Of a DNA stretch of 47,881 bases, positions 24,908 through 31,514 are shown one piece after another. The notes under the pieces are model-generated. The model did no database searches, was not told the origin of the DNA, and saw nothing but the letters and a program-made list of their open reading frames with translations. The stretch covers positions 1 to 47,881 of the forward strand of contig CANQJF010000013.1 of NCBI GenBank assembly GCA_947624225.1, given 5' to 3'. A program made the position numbers and the translations under genes. The stretch is from an uncultured Clostridia bacterium. Lineage in GTDB: Bacteria; Bacillota; Clostridia; Christensenellales; Borkfalkiaceae. Each line of letters starts with the position of its first letter. Within the stretch, counting starts at the first letter, position 1.

Positions 24908-25831
24908 TCAACGGGCGTCGGAGGGTTTGGGCTCGGGCGGGTCGGCCTGCCCCTCGGGCTCCCCGAGGAGTTCTTCTTTGGCCGTTAAGGTCTCCTGCGC
25001 GGCGGGGCCCTCTTGCGTTTTTGAGACCTCATCCTCGGGCATGGGTGCCTCCGATTGCCTCCCATCGGAAGATTGGCCCGCCATTTGCTTTCTCAGCGTG
25101 CGGAGCTCCTCCATCATTCTCTGCGCTTCGAGGCGCTCCTCTTCCAACTTTTGCTTCTCAGCTTGGATCTCCGCGCGCTGCTCGCGTTTATATTGCAAAA
25201 ACAGCCGCACGGCCCCCACGCCCTGCCACACAATGAGGAGCATGAACGGGAGAAAAATGCAGACGAGGTAGCCGGGCGTCGTCTTTAAAAATTGAAAGAA
25301 GTGCCCCAGTCCCGGGATCTTGCCCTCGTATTTGCCGATGACGAACGTGTAGAGCACGATGGCCTCGTCGTCGGTATCCGTCGTGGTGCCGTATGTGATA
25401 AAGCCGGGGTTGCCCTCCGCATCCTTGGTGAGCGCGCGGATCTTGTGCGTGATGATCTCGCCATAGCTATCCTTGTTCGTGGACTGAAAACAGATGATGT
25501 CCCCCGCTTCGAGGGTGGCGGGATCGGTCTCCTTGACAAAGATGAGATCCCCCGCGGCAAAGTCCGTCGCTTTCATGGAATCGGACAGGACGATGAATGC
25601 CTTATACCCGAACAGGCTGCGGTCGGTGCGGTCGAATGTCGTGACGGAGACGATGGTAAAGACCATCATGAACACGGCGAACGCCAAAATCAGCCCCGTG
25701 ATCACGCGATAGATGATCGTGCGCGCCCCCGCCTTGGGCCTTTGATTTTGTTCGGGCTCCCGGGTCTCTTGCGGTTTTTGATTTTCCTCGGGCTCTCGGG
25801 TCTCCCGGGTTTGAACGGTGTTTTCTTCCAT
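24908..25831 (-). CDS. sipW-like: Signal peptidase I, SipW/ER type (first copy)
   Basis: A 307-aa protein, ATG 25831 after GAGGAAAG. The N-terminal cytoplasmic tail is an imperfect repeat of ETREPEENQKP. A membrane segment is at about 41-63. The catalytic Ser85 is in FIVLSDSMKATDF, and His129 is in GEIITHKIRAL where ordinary bacterial enzymes have Lys. A second membrane segment lies near 190-215, followed by a long coiled coil (REQRAEIQAEKQKLEEERLE) and an acidic Pro-rich end. SipW-type peptidases cleave TasA-like precursors, and two such genes follow directly. The coiled-coil tail is an unusual addition that could recruit other locus proteins. Confidence 0.85.
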   Translation of the reverse strand: MEENTVQTRETREPEENQKPQETREPEQNQRPKAGARTIIYRVITGLILAFAVFMMVFTIVSVTTFDRTDRSLFGYKAFIVLSDSMKATDFAAGDLIFVKETDPATLEAGDIICFQSTNKDSYGEIITHKIRALTKDAEGNPGFITYGTTTDTDDEAIVLYTFVIGKYEGKIPGLGHFFQFLKTTPGYLVCIFLPFMLLIVWQGVGAVRLFLQYKREQRAEIQAEKQKLEEERLEAQRMMEELRTLRKQMAGQSSDGRQSEAPMPEDEVSKTQEGPAAQETLTAKEELLGEPEGQADPPEPKPSDAR

Positions 25832-25839
25832 GACTTTCC

Positions 25840-26409
25840 TCAGAATTGCTTGTCGGGATTGTCCCTGACCTGCGTGACTTCGGCCGCCAAGCGGAATGTG
25901 ACCGACGTCCCCTGATACTCGTTGCCCGCATCATCGGCAATGTTGAAAAAGATGGTGAAGTCCCGATGGTCGCGCAACTTTAAGATGTCGTCCGCCGCGA
26001 CCGTGTTCTCGCGCTCCATTTCCGACATGCGCCCGCTGTAAAGCAGTCTGTCCCCCAAGTAGATCTCCACCTCCATGACCGCCGCCAGCTCCCCTCTGAC
26101 ATCGGTGAAGTAGAGGCGGTAGTAGACGTCCTCATCGCTCTGGTTCTCCAAGAAGAAAGTGCTCACCGTCGTCTCGCCCGGTGCGGAAAAATCCAGCCCC
26201 ACGTTCTCGTCGACAACGGGCTTGCCGTCGTTGAAATTCAGTTTGAGGCCCGTTGAATAGAGCACGCTGTCCGTCAGCACATTGGAGTATGCCAAGCTCA
26301 AGGAGGAGATGATGAGGCACGCGACGAGCAAAAGGATGGTGAACACATAGAGGATGACGGAGACAAGCGACATGCGCTTGGAGCCATTATCTTGCACGCT
26401 TTCTTGCAT
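25840..26409 (-). CDS. Membrane protein associated with the SipW-like peptidase
   Basis: A 189-aa protein. The start is ATG 26409 (MQESVQDNGSKRMS) with GGGGGGAA just upstream; the open frame is longer but upstream residues are a frame shadow of the preceding gene. One membrane segment is at about 16-40 (SVILYVFTILLLVACLIISS). The outside domain is beta-rich: VSTFFLENQSDEDVYYRLYF, VEIYLGDRLLYSGRMSEMER, FTIFFNIADDAGNEY. The LYSG(R/Q) block is shared with the product of the overlapping upstream gene, so the two are probably divergent paralogues. It lies 8 bases before the signal peptidase gene. It may hold or deliver the TasA-like precursors; this is inference from context. Confidence 0.6.
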   Translation of the reverse strand: MQESVQDNGSKRMSLVSVILYVFTILLLVACLIISSLSLAYSNVLTDSVLYSTGLKLNFNDGKPVVDENVGLDFSAPGETTVSTFFLENQSDEDVYYRLYFTDVRGELAAVMEVEIYLGDRLLYSGRMSEMERENTVAADDILKLRDHRDFTIFFNIADDAGNEYQGTSVTFRLAAEVTQVRDNPDKQF

Positions 26410-27037
26410 GGTTTCCCCCCTTTCCCGTGATGAATGCGAGCTGCAACAGCGCCAGCACAACGGCAAGCACGAGCAACAGAATGAGGACGGTGACGACCAA
26501 TTGCGAGTTTTGAACGGGGGCGAGGAATTCCGCCTCCTCCACCCACCATATATAATTCGCTGCGAGCGATTGGCCCTGCGCCGCACTGTCTGCATCCGCG
26601 CTGAGCGTGGTCACGATCTCATAGCAGACGTCCTCCGTCTTTTCCTCTCCGAAGAGGGTGAGGGTGATATCCGAAGCCTTGGACAGCTGCCCGCTGTAAA
26701 GTGCGGAGTCTTTCCCCTGAACGGAGACCTCGACGTCGAGCGCATCCGCGAGCAAGGGCTCTGCCTCCTCGGGGAGCTCCACGCGGAGATGGAGGGTAAC
26801 CGTTTGCCGATGGGCAACGCGCAATTGAAACTGCGCCTCGACCTTGTCGCCGGGGGACATGTCCGAGAAGCGCACGGGCTCGGCGACGAGGTTTTCCCCG
26901 CGCGCGATGGTGAGAATGGGCTCTTCCGACCTCGATTGCAAGACGACGACCACGGTCGCGATCAGGGCCGTAACAAAGAACAAAACGGCCAAAAAGAACG
27001 TTGTCACCGCAAATGCGTGCTTTACTCGCCCCTTCAT
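26387..27037 (-). CDS. Membrane protein with N- and C-terminal anchors, first gene of the surface locus
   Basis: A 216-aa protein. ATG 27037 (MKGRVKHAFAVTT) follows a perfect AAGGAGGTG; an ATG 18 bases earlier lies before that site and is rejected. It has an N-terminal membrane segment at about 9-34 and a C-terminal one at about 178-205 (LVVTVLILLLVLAVVLALLQ), with an outside domain of about 140 residues between them. That domain contains VTLHLRVELPEEAEPLL, SALYSGQLSKASDITLTLF and an IWWVEEAEF stretch before the last helix. It shares the LYSG block with the next gene, which it overlaps by 23 bases. Function unknown; the topology fits an assembly or anchoring factor. Confidence 0.6.
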   Translation of the reverse strand: MKGRVKHAFAVTTFFLAVLFFVTALIATVVVVLQSRSEEPILTIARGENLVAEPVRFSDMSPGDKVEAQFQLRVAHRQTVTLHLRVELPEEAEPLLADALDVEVSVQGKDSALYSGQLSKASDITLTLFGEEKTEDVCYEIVTTLSADADSAAQGQSLAANYIWWVEEAEFLAPVQNSQLVVTVLILLLVLAVVLALLQLAFITGKGGNHARKRAR

Positions 27038-27129
27038 GCGCACCTCCTTCCACATTTTTCCGCGCTCCCAAGCACTTTTTGAAAGATTTTTTTCTTAAAA
27101 AACCCTTTGGAGGCGGTGTCCATATTCCG

Positions 27130-27146
27130 AAAAAGTATAGATTTTT
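27130..27146. promoter_or_regulatory. Degenerate AAAAGTAT-type palindrome (candidate AbrB site 1)
   Basis: AAAAAGTATAGATTTTT, flanked by CC..GG as in the perfect palindrome at 27231. It lies between the start of the surface locus and the plus-strand promoter at 27160-27188. On the minus strand it overlaps a TATACT that might be part of the locus promoter, although no good -35 is visible at the right distance. Confidence 0.4.
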
Positions 27147-27159
27147 GGACGCGAAATAA

Positions 27160-27188
27160 TTGACAAGAAAAGTCGAAAATATTATAAT
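27160..27188 (+). promoter_or_regulatory. Consensus sigma-A-type promoter for a short plus-strand RNA
   Basis: TTGACA (27160-27165), a 17-base spacer and TATAAT (27183-27188): a perfect consensus. No gene begins in the next 300 bases, and a terminator follows about 110 bases downstream, so its product would be a small RNA. Confidence 0.8.
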
Positions 27189-27230
27189 ATTTGCATTCAA
27201 AAAGGCCGTTTTCGGGTCCGAAACCGGCAT

Positions 27231-27254
27231 ACCAAAAAAGTATACTTTTTTGGT
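27231..27254. promoter_or_regulatory. Perfect 24-bp palindrome (candidate AbrB operator 2)
   Basis: ACCAAAAAAGTA and its exact reverse complement, abutting with no spacer. The core AAAAGTA/TACTTTT recurs at 27494-27508 within the abrB promoter and in degenerate form at 27130-27146. AbrB/SpoVT-type proteins are dimers or tetramers that bind such palindromes, so autoregulation plus control of the neighbouring surface locus is a reasonable inference. Confidence 0.55.
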
Positions 27255-27272
27255 AAATTTTCGAAAAAAAGG

Positions 27273-27302
27273 GATTAGTGCTGAAATTCACTAATCTTTT
27301 TT
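27273..27302 (+). terminator. Intrinsic terminator of the candidate small RNA
   Basis: An 8-bp stem GATTAGTG/CACTAATC (27273-27280/27289-27296) is preceded by an A-run and followed by TTTTTTATT. Confidence 0.8.
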
Positions 27303-27459
27303 ATTGTTTTTAGGGCGGCTCGTGGTTTTTGACCGCCCCGCGGAGCCCAATTTCAGCCCGTTAATTCGTAAAATTGAGCGAATCTCAGCTCCCCTTTTTT
27401 CCAAAAAATATCCCGCGAAGATTTTAGGATCGTATTTGGGGATTTTTTTCAAAAAAGTC

Positions 27460-27488
27460 TTGACAAGCGGGTGAGAAAAGTTTATAAT
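27460..27488 (+). promoter_or_regulatory. Consensus sigma-A-type promoter of the abrB operon
   Basis: TTGACA (27460-27465), a 17-base spacer and TATAAT (27483-27488). The palindrome at 27494-27508 covers the expected transcription start. Confidence 0.85.
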
Positions 27489-27493
27489 GTAGG

Positions 27494-27508
27494 AAAAGTA
27501 ATACTTTT
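27494..27508. promoter_or_regulatory. AAAAGTA-A-TACTTTT palindrome (candidate autoregulatory AbrB site 3)
   Basis: It starts 6 bases after the -10 box and ends just before the AGGAG ribosome-binding site of the AbrB-type gene. The core matches the perfect palindrome at 27231-27254. This is the position expected of a repressor site. Confidence 0.55.
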
Positions 27509-27519
27509 AGGAGCCAATT

Positions 27520-27744
27520 ATGACTATGGATAACTTTCCTGAGGGCAAGTATCTTGCGACCGTGAAGATCGGTCCCAAGGGGCAAATCGTCATTCCCAAG
27601 GAGGTGCGCGACATGTTCTCGCTGGGCGCCGGCGACGCGCTTCTGCTCATGGCGGACAAAAATCAAGGCATTGCGCTGCAACCGTTCTCGTATGCGGAGT
27701 CCTTTTGGAATGCCGTCAAGCAAATCAAAGGCGAGGAGAGCTGA
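27520..27744 (+). CDS. AbrB/MazE/SpoVT-type DNA-binding regulator
   Basis: A 74-aa protein with the swapped-hairpin AbrB fold: YLATVKIGPKGQIVIPKEVR followed by DMFSLGAGDALLLMADKNQG, the two signature blocks. The C-terminal 25 residues (YAESFWNAVKQIKGEES) are specific. The start ATG 27520 has AGGAG upstream. It leads an operon with an ABC ATPase (GTG 27747, 2 bases after its stop) and a permease, a common layout for transporter-linked AbrB regulators. A perfect promoter and a palindrome over the start site suggest autorepression. Similar palindromes between it and the surface locus suggest a second target. Confidence 0.85.
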   Translation: MTMDNFPEGKYLATVKIGPKGQIVIPKEVRDMFSLGAGDALLLMADKNQGIALQPFSYAESFWNAVKQIKGEES

Positions 27745-27746
27745 CC

Positions 27747-28571
27747 GTGTACGCGCTGGAAGTGGAGCATTTAAAAAAGGTCTATCCGAATTTCACGCTC
27801 GGCCCGCTCACTTTCTCCGTTGAGGAGGGGCAAATTGCGGGGCTGATCGGCCGAAACGGCGCGGGGAAGAGCACCACGCTCAAATCCATCATGCGGCTCA
27901 TCTCCTCCGAGGGAGTGGTGCGCGTGTTCGGGAAAGACTTTTCCCGCGAGGAGGGCGCGGCCAAGGAACTCATCGGCTATGTGGGCGGCGGGTTTCGGTT
28001 CTATCCTGATCGGCCCCTTTCCGCCGTCGCGAGGGCAGTCTCCCGCTTTTATCCGCATTGGGACGAGAAAGCGTTTCAACGGTATGCGGAGGAATATTCG
28101 CTCATCCTCTCCAAAAAAGTGCGGGAGCTCTCCGAGGGCATGAAGATCAAATTTTCGCTTGCGCTCGCCCTCTCGCACGGCGCAAAATTGCTGCTGTTGG
28201 ACGAGCCGACGAGCGGGCTCGATCCCCTCTCGCGGGAAGATTTTTGCGATACGCTCCTCGCGCTCAAAGGGCAGGGCGTGACCGTGCTGTTTTCCACGCA
28301 TATCACGTCCGACCTCATGCGCGTTGCCGACCGCATCGTCTATCTCTCGGGGGGTGCGCTCCTCGCGGATGAACCGCTCGACGCTCTGTTAAAGCGATAT
28401 CGGGTCAAACGGTTTTCCTCGCGGTCGGATGCGGACATGGTATGGGCCATTGGCGTGAAAGCGGTGAAAGACGGATTCGAGGGCTTGGTAATGGTACCCT
28501 CCGATGGGCGGGAAGCCACCCTCGACGAGATCATGATCCACCTCGAATATGCCCAAAAGGAGGGGGTATGA
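27747..28571 (+). CDS. ABC transporter ATP-binding protein
   Basis: A 274-aa ABC ATPase: Walker A GRNGAGKST at residues 35-43, signature LSEGMKIK, Walker B LLLLDEPTSGLD and H-loop FSTHITS. The C-terminal 70 residues after the core are typical of ATPases that pair with small ABC-2 permeases (YtrB-like). The start is GTG 27747 with GAGGAG 8 bases upstream; the longer frame overlaps abrB. Its stop overlaps the permease start (ATGA). The substrate is unknown; peptide or lipid-II-type antimicrobial stress is common for such AbrB/GntR-linked exporters, but nothing here proves it. Confidence 0.85.
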   Translation: MYALEVEHLKKVYPNFTLGPLTFSVEEGQIAGLIGRNGAGKSTTLKSIMRLISSEGVVRVFGKDFSREEGAAKELIGYVGGGFRFYPDRPLSAVARAVSRFYPHWDEKAFQRYAEEYSLILSKKVRELSEGMKIKFSLALALSHGAKLLLLDEPTSGLDPLSREDFCDTLLALKGQGVTVLFSTHITSDLMRVADRIVYLSGGALLADEPLDALLKRYRVKRFSSRSDADMVWAIGVKAVKDGFEGLVMVPSDGREATLDEIMIHLEYAQKEGV

Positions 28572-29218
28572 AAGCACTCATCAAAAAGGAATTTTCTCTC
28601 TGTCTGCACCCGACGGCGGCGATCTTTTTGACTTTCGCGGCGTTCGTGTTTGTGCCGAACTATCCCTATGAGGTGATGTTCTTTTTTTCGGGGCTGTCCG
28701 TTTTCTTCATGTGTATGGCCGCGCGGGAGAACGGGGACTTGGCGTTCACTTGCGCGCTCCCCGTCAAGAAGTGTGAAGTCTCCCTCGCGCGGATCTTGGT
28801 TGCAGGCATGTTCCAATGCGCACTTCTACTCCTGACGGCCATTTGCATTGCCGTAAAACAGGCTTGTTTCCCCGACGAAATGCTTGTGAATTTGGCGGGC
28901 AACAGTGCTAATCTCGCCTTTTGCGGGTTGGGTGCGCTCCTCTTGGGCAGCTTCAACCTCGTCTTTTTCCCGCTGCACTATCACAGACCCGAAAAGGTCG
29001 GCGTGCCGTTTTTGATTGCGGCCGCGGTGCAATTTATGCTCATCGGCATCTTGATTTTGATTCGGCATCTGCCCTTTGCCGCACCGCTTTGCTCGCCCGA
29101 TTTTGCAAACGTGGGCTTAAAACTTGCCGTTTTGCTCGCGGGGCTGGTTTTGTATTGCATGATAACCGCGCTCGCCGCACGCCTCTCCATGAAAAACTTT
29201 GAAAAGGTGGATTTATAG
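28568..29218 (+). CDS. ABC-2 type permease
   Basis: A 216-aa membrane protein starting MKALIKKEFSLCLHPTAAIF, a typical ABC-2 coupling start. Six hydrophobic segments follow, including VMFFFSGLSVFFMCMAARE and VPFLIAAAVQFMLIGILILI. The motif 'GDLAFTCALPVKKCEVSLAR' after the second segment corresponds to the 'LPvsr...v.aK' loop of ABC-2 permeases. The start codon overlaps the ATPase stop. It is the last gene of the AbrB operon. No terminator follows for about 450 bases, until the bidirectional one at 29667. Confidence 0.8.
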   Translation: MKALIKKEFSLCLHPTAAIFLTFAAFVFVPNYPYEVMFFFSGLSVFFMCMAARENGDLAFTCALPVKKCEVSLARILVAGMFQCALLLLTAICIAVKQACFPDEMLVNLAGNSANLAFCGLGALLLGSFNLVFFPLHYHRPEKVGVPFLIAAAVQFMLIGILILIRHLPFAAPLCSPDFANVGLKLAVLLAGLVLYCMITALAARLSMKNFEKVDL

Positions 29219-29475
29219 GGCGAAGTCCCTCAAACGGAGGCGTCGCCGCTCTTGCCCCCCACCACCGCCTTGCAGGCAGAGCCTCCCCCCGTTGGGGGTA
29301 GGCCTTACGATTGCTTGCGTGTAGCCGAATTCACTTCGGCGGAATGCACCCAATTTGCCGAGCCCTGTCGGCTTGGTGTTTGATGAAACGATTGAGACAC
29401 CAAAGTCGTTAAGATGCCAACACCCATTTCCGTCACGGAAATTTGTTTTCTGAACCATGGGGAGCGTTTTCCCAA

Positions 29476-29562
29476 GGGGATACACTCATGCGGCAAGGGC
29501 GCCGCGTTACTTCGTCGCTAACGCTCCTCGTGACGCCCTTAGACCACAATAGAAGCCTCGGG
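29476..29562. repeat. Dispersed repeat, inverted partner of 43561-43638
   Basis: It runs from GGGGATACACTC to AGAAGCCTCGG and matches 43561-43638 as a reverse complement with substitutions and a few extra bases. It lies in the 29219-29666 gap, which has no gene I can support but also holds GC-rich hairpins (CCCCCCGTTGGGGG near 29285) and two copies of a 'CGGTATGACAG' word (29566, 29599). Confidence 0.7.
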
Positions 29563-29666
29563 CGGACGGTATGACAGCGGAGGGACAAGGTTCGCGCGAA
29601 CGGTATGACAGTCGAAAAGAAAACAAATCTCGTGGACTTCGTCAATGGGACAAGGGCATAGAAAAA

Positions 29667-29700
29667 CGAGGGAGCCATGGGCTCCCTCGCGGTTTTTTTC
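29667..29700. terminator. Bidirectional intrinsic terminator
   Basis: A 10-bp stem CGAGGGAGCC/GGCTCCCTCG (29667-29676/29680-29689) with a 3-base loop. CGGTTTTTTT follows on the plus strand, and TTTTTC follows on the minus strand. It ends the plus-strand ABC operon and the minus-strand hydrolase operon. Confidence 0.85.
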
Positions 29701-29785
29701 GTAAAAAATTCAATCCATTCTTCGATCCCGATCTGTGCGCTGTGTCACTTCGCATGCCGCGTCATTCCGCATGCGGGCTTTCGCG

Positions 29786-30778
29786 TCATTCGGCGCAAAA
29801 ACTTTGCCTGAAAAACTCCTCCATCTTCTCAAACGGGATGACATCCAATCTGTCATAGAGGTCGGTGTGCACGGCGTTGGGGATGATGAGCAGCTGCTTG
29901 TTCGCAGCGTATTTGCTCCCCTTTGTCATGGCGGCATAGGCGTCCCTTGAAAAGTAGCACGAATGCGCTTTCTCGCCGTGGATGATGAGGACGGCGCTCC
30001 TGATCTCGTTGCTATAAGCGAGGATGGGCATGTTCATGAACGAGAGCGCGGAGGTCTTGTTCCAGCCGCCGTTGGAGTTCAGACTTCGGACATGGTACCC
30101 CCGTTTTGTCTTATAATAGTCATAATAGTCCTTGACGAAGAACGGTGCGTCGTCGGGAAGAGGATCGACGACCCCGCCGCCGAGCTCATATTCCCCTTTG
30201 CTGTAATCGACGGTGCGCTGCTCGTTCAGGGCCTTTTTTGTCTCGAAGCGCGCCTCCTCGCTGTCCGCCGCGTCGAAGTAGCCCTTTGCGTTGACGCGCG
30301 TCATATCGTACATGGTCGATGCGACCGTCGCCTGAATCCTCGTGTCCATGGCCGCGGCGTTGAGCGCCATGCCGCCCCATCCGCAGATCCCGATGATGCC
30401 GATCTTTTCGGCGTCCACATCCTCCCGACAGCAAAGATAATCGACCGCCGCCGAAAAATCCTCCGTGTTGATGTCCGGAGAGGCGACATACCGCGGCGTT
30501 CCCCCGCTCTCGCCCGTAAAGGAGGGGTCGAAAGCAATCGCCAAAAAGCCGCGCTCGGCCATTTTTTGCGCATACAGGCCCGAGCTCTGCTCCTTGACCG
30601 CACCGAACGGCCCGCAAACCGCAAGCGCGGGCAGCTTTCCGCTCACATTCTTGGGCCGATACACATCACAGGCCAGCGTGATGCCATAGCGGTTATGGAA
30701 CGTCGCCTTTTCATGCATGACTTTGTCGCTCTCGGAGAACACTTTGTCCCACTCGGTTGTCAACTTCAATTCTTCCAT
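29786..30778 (-). CDS. Alpha/beta hydrolase, dienelactone-hydrolase-like
   Basis: A 330-aa cytoplasmic alpha/beta hydrolase. LPALAVCGPFGAVKEQ marks the oxyanion-hole strand. The nucleophile elbow is GICGWGGM with Cys in the nucleophile position, as in dienelactone hydrolases, rather than Ser. A late PNAVHTDLYD supplies the likely catalytic His. The ATVASTMYDMTRVNAKGYF block is characteristic of a family of uncharacterised hydrolases found beside sugar and xenobiotic genes. It starts 5 bases after the acetyltransferase stop, so the two form an operon from the promoter at 31373-31401. The substrate is unknown; an acyl or lactone ester is likely. Confidence 0.75.
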   Translation of the reverse strand: MEELKLTTEWDKVFSESDKVMHEKATFHNRYGITLACDVYRPKNVSGKLPALAVCGPFGAVKEQSSGLYAQKMAERGFLAIAFDPSFTGESGGTPRYVASPDINTEDFSAAVDYLCCREDVDAEKIGIIGICGWGGMALNAAAMDTRIQATVASTMYDMTRVNAKGYFDAADSEEARFETKKALNEQRTVDYSKGEYELGGGVVDPLPDDAPFFVKDYYDYYKTKRGYHVRSLNSNGGWNKTSALSFMNMPILAYSNEIRSAVLIIHGEKAHSCYFSRDAYAAMTKGSKYAANKQLLIIPNAVHTDLYDRLDVIPFEKMEEFFRQSFCAE

Positions 30779-30783
30779 GGTCC

Positions 30784-31353
30784 TTACTCCTCTATTATTT
30801 TTATGATTTTTGCGGGAACGCCCGCGACCACCGCATTTGCGGGGACATCCTTTGTGACGACGGCGCCCGCGCCCACCACCGCGCCGTCTCCAACCGTCAC
30901 GCCCGGCAAAATCGTGACGTGCGCGCCGATCCAGACCTTATTCCCGATCTTGACGGGTGCGGGGAACATATTGCCGCGCCGCGCGGGAGCCAAATCGTGA
31001 TTTAAGGTGGCAATTACCACCTGCTGGCCGATCAAGACGTCGTCACCGATCTCAATGCCGCCCTGATCCTGAAAACAGCAGCCCGAATTGACAAAGACGC
31101 GCTTGCCGAGCGTGATATTGAGGCCGAAATCGGTGGAAAAGGGCGGGAACAGCCCGAAAGTCGGGTCGCACTCCTGCCCGATGAGTTCAAAGAAAAGTTT
31201 TTTGAGCTCCTCCGGCGCATGATACTTGCCGTTGATCTCCGCCGTATATCTTAGCGCCCTCTGCGACATTTCGTGCATGTAGAGGTGCGTCGGGGAGCCC
31301 GCCTCGATGTAGCGCCCCTCCCTCATGATCTCGATAAACTGTGCTCTATCCAT
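30784..31353 (-). CDS. Maltose/galactoside O-acetyltransferase family protein
   Basis: A 189-aa left-handed beta-helix acetyltransferase. Hexapeptide repeats run from about residue 75 to the end ([59 protein letters not shown]), with the likely catalytic His in TLNHDLAP. The N-terminal 60 residues are the helical cap typical of the Maa/LacA group. The start is ATG 31353 with AGAGGG upstream; the longer frame upstream is not homologous. These enzymes transfer acetyl from acetyl-CoA to sugar hydroxyls, often to dispose of non-metabolisable sugars. It is the first gene after a strong promoter at 31373-31401. Confidence 0.8.
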   Translation of the reverse strand: MDRAQFIEIMREGRYIEAGSPTHLYMHEMSQRALRYTAEINGKYHAPEELKKLFFELIGQECDPTFGLFPPFSTDFGLNITLGKRVFVNSGCCFQDQGGIEIGDDVLIGQQVVIATLNHDLAPARRGNMFPAPVKIGNKVWIGAHVTILPGVTVGDGAVVGAGAVVTKDVPANAVVAGVPAKIIKIIEE

Positions 31354-31372
31354 ATTGCCCTCTGCTGCATTT

Positions 31373-31401
31373 ATTATAGACCGTTCGTGCCGCCATGTCA
31401 A
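31373..31401 (-). promoter_or_regulatory. Sigma-A-type promoter of the acetyltransferase-hydrolase operon
   Basis: On the minus strand TTGACA (31396-31401), a 17-base spacer and TATAAT (31373-31378), about 20 bases before the ATG at 31353. A perfect consensus inside the sugar cluster shows that these two genes can be expressed apart from the fructan operon. Confidence 0.85.
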
Positions 31402-31474
31402 ATGCTTGGAAAGAAAATCAACTTTTTCCCAAATGCCGAAAGCTGTTTTTGAACTATTTCGAGTATAGACCGAT

Positions 31475-31494
31475 AGGCGGGCATGTGCCCGCCT
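31475..31494. terminator. Hairpin after the GH32 gene, possible operon end
   Basis: A perfect 9-bp stem AGGCGGGCA/TGCCCGCCT with a 2-base gap, 21 bases after the GH32 stop on the minus strand. No T-run follows in that direction, so termination may be weak or the hairpin may only protect the mRNA end. Confidence 0.4.
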
Positions 31495-31514
31495 GACTAT
31501 TTGATTTGCCTTTT

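Larger units (their letters stand above)
27195..27302 (+). ncRNA. Candidate small RNA of about 108 nt
   Basis: The transcript expected from the perfect promoter at 27160-27188 would fold into three consecutive hairpins. Stem 1 has arms 27205-27215 and 27218-27228 (10 of 11 paired). Stem 2 is the 24-base palindrome 27231-27254. Stem 3 is the terminator 27273-27296 followed by T6. There is no start codon with a ribosome-binding site. It lies between the surface locus and the abrB operon, so regulation of one of them is likely, but no target can be named from sequence alone. Confidence 0.55.

Noticed and set aside
27314-27339. GGGCGG/CCGCCC hairpin as a terminator for the surface locus or the small RNA
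   Set aside because: It lacks a T-run on both strands and lies beyond a proper terminator.
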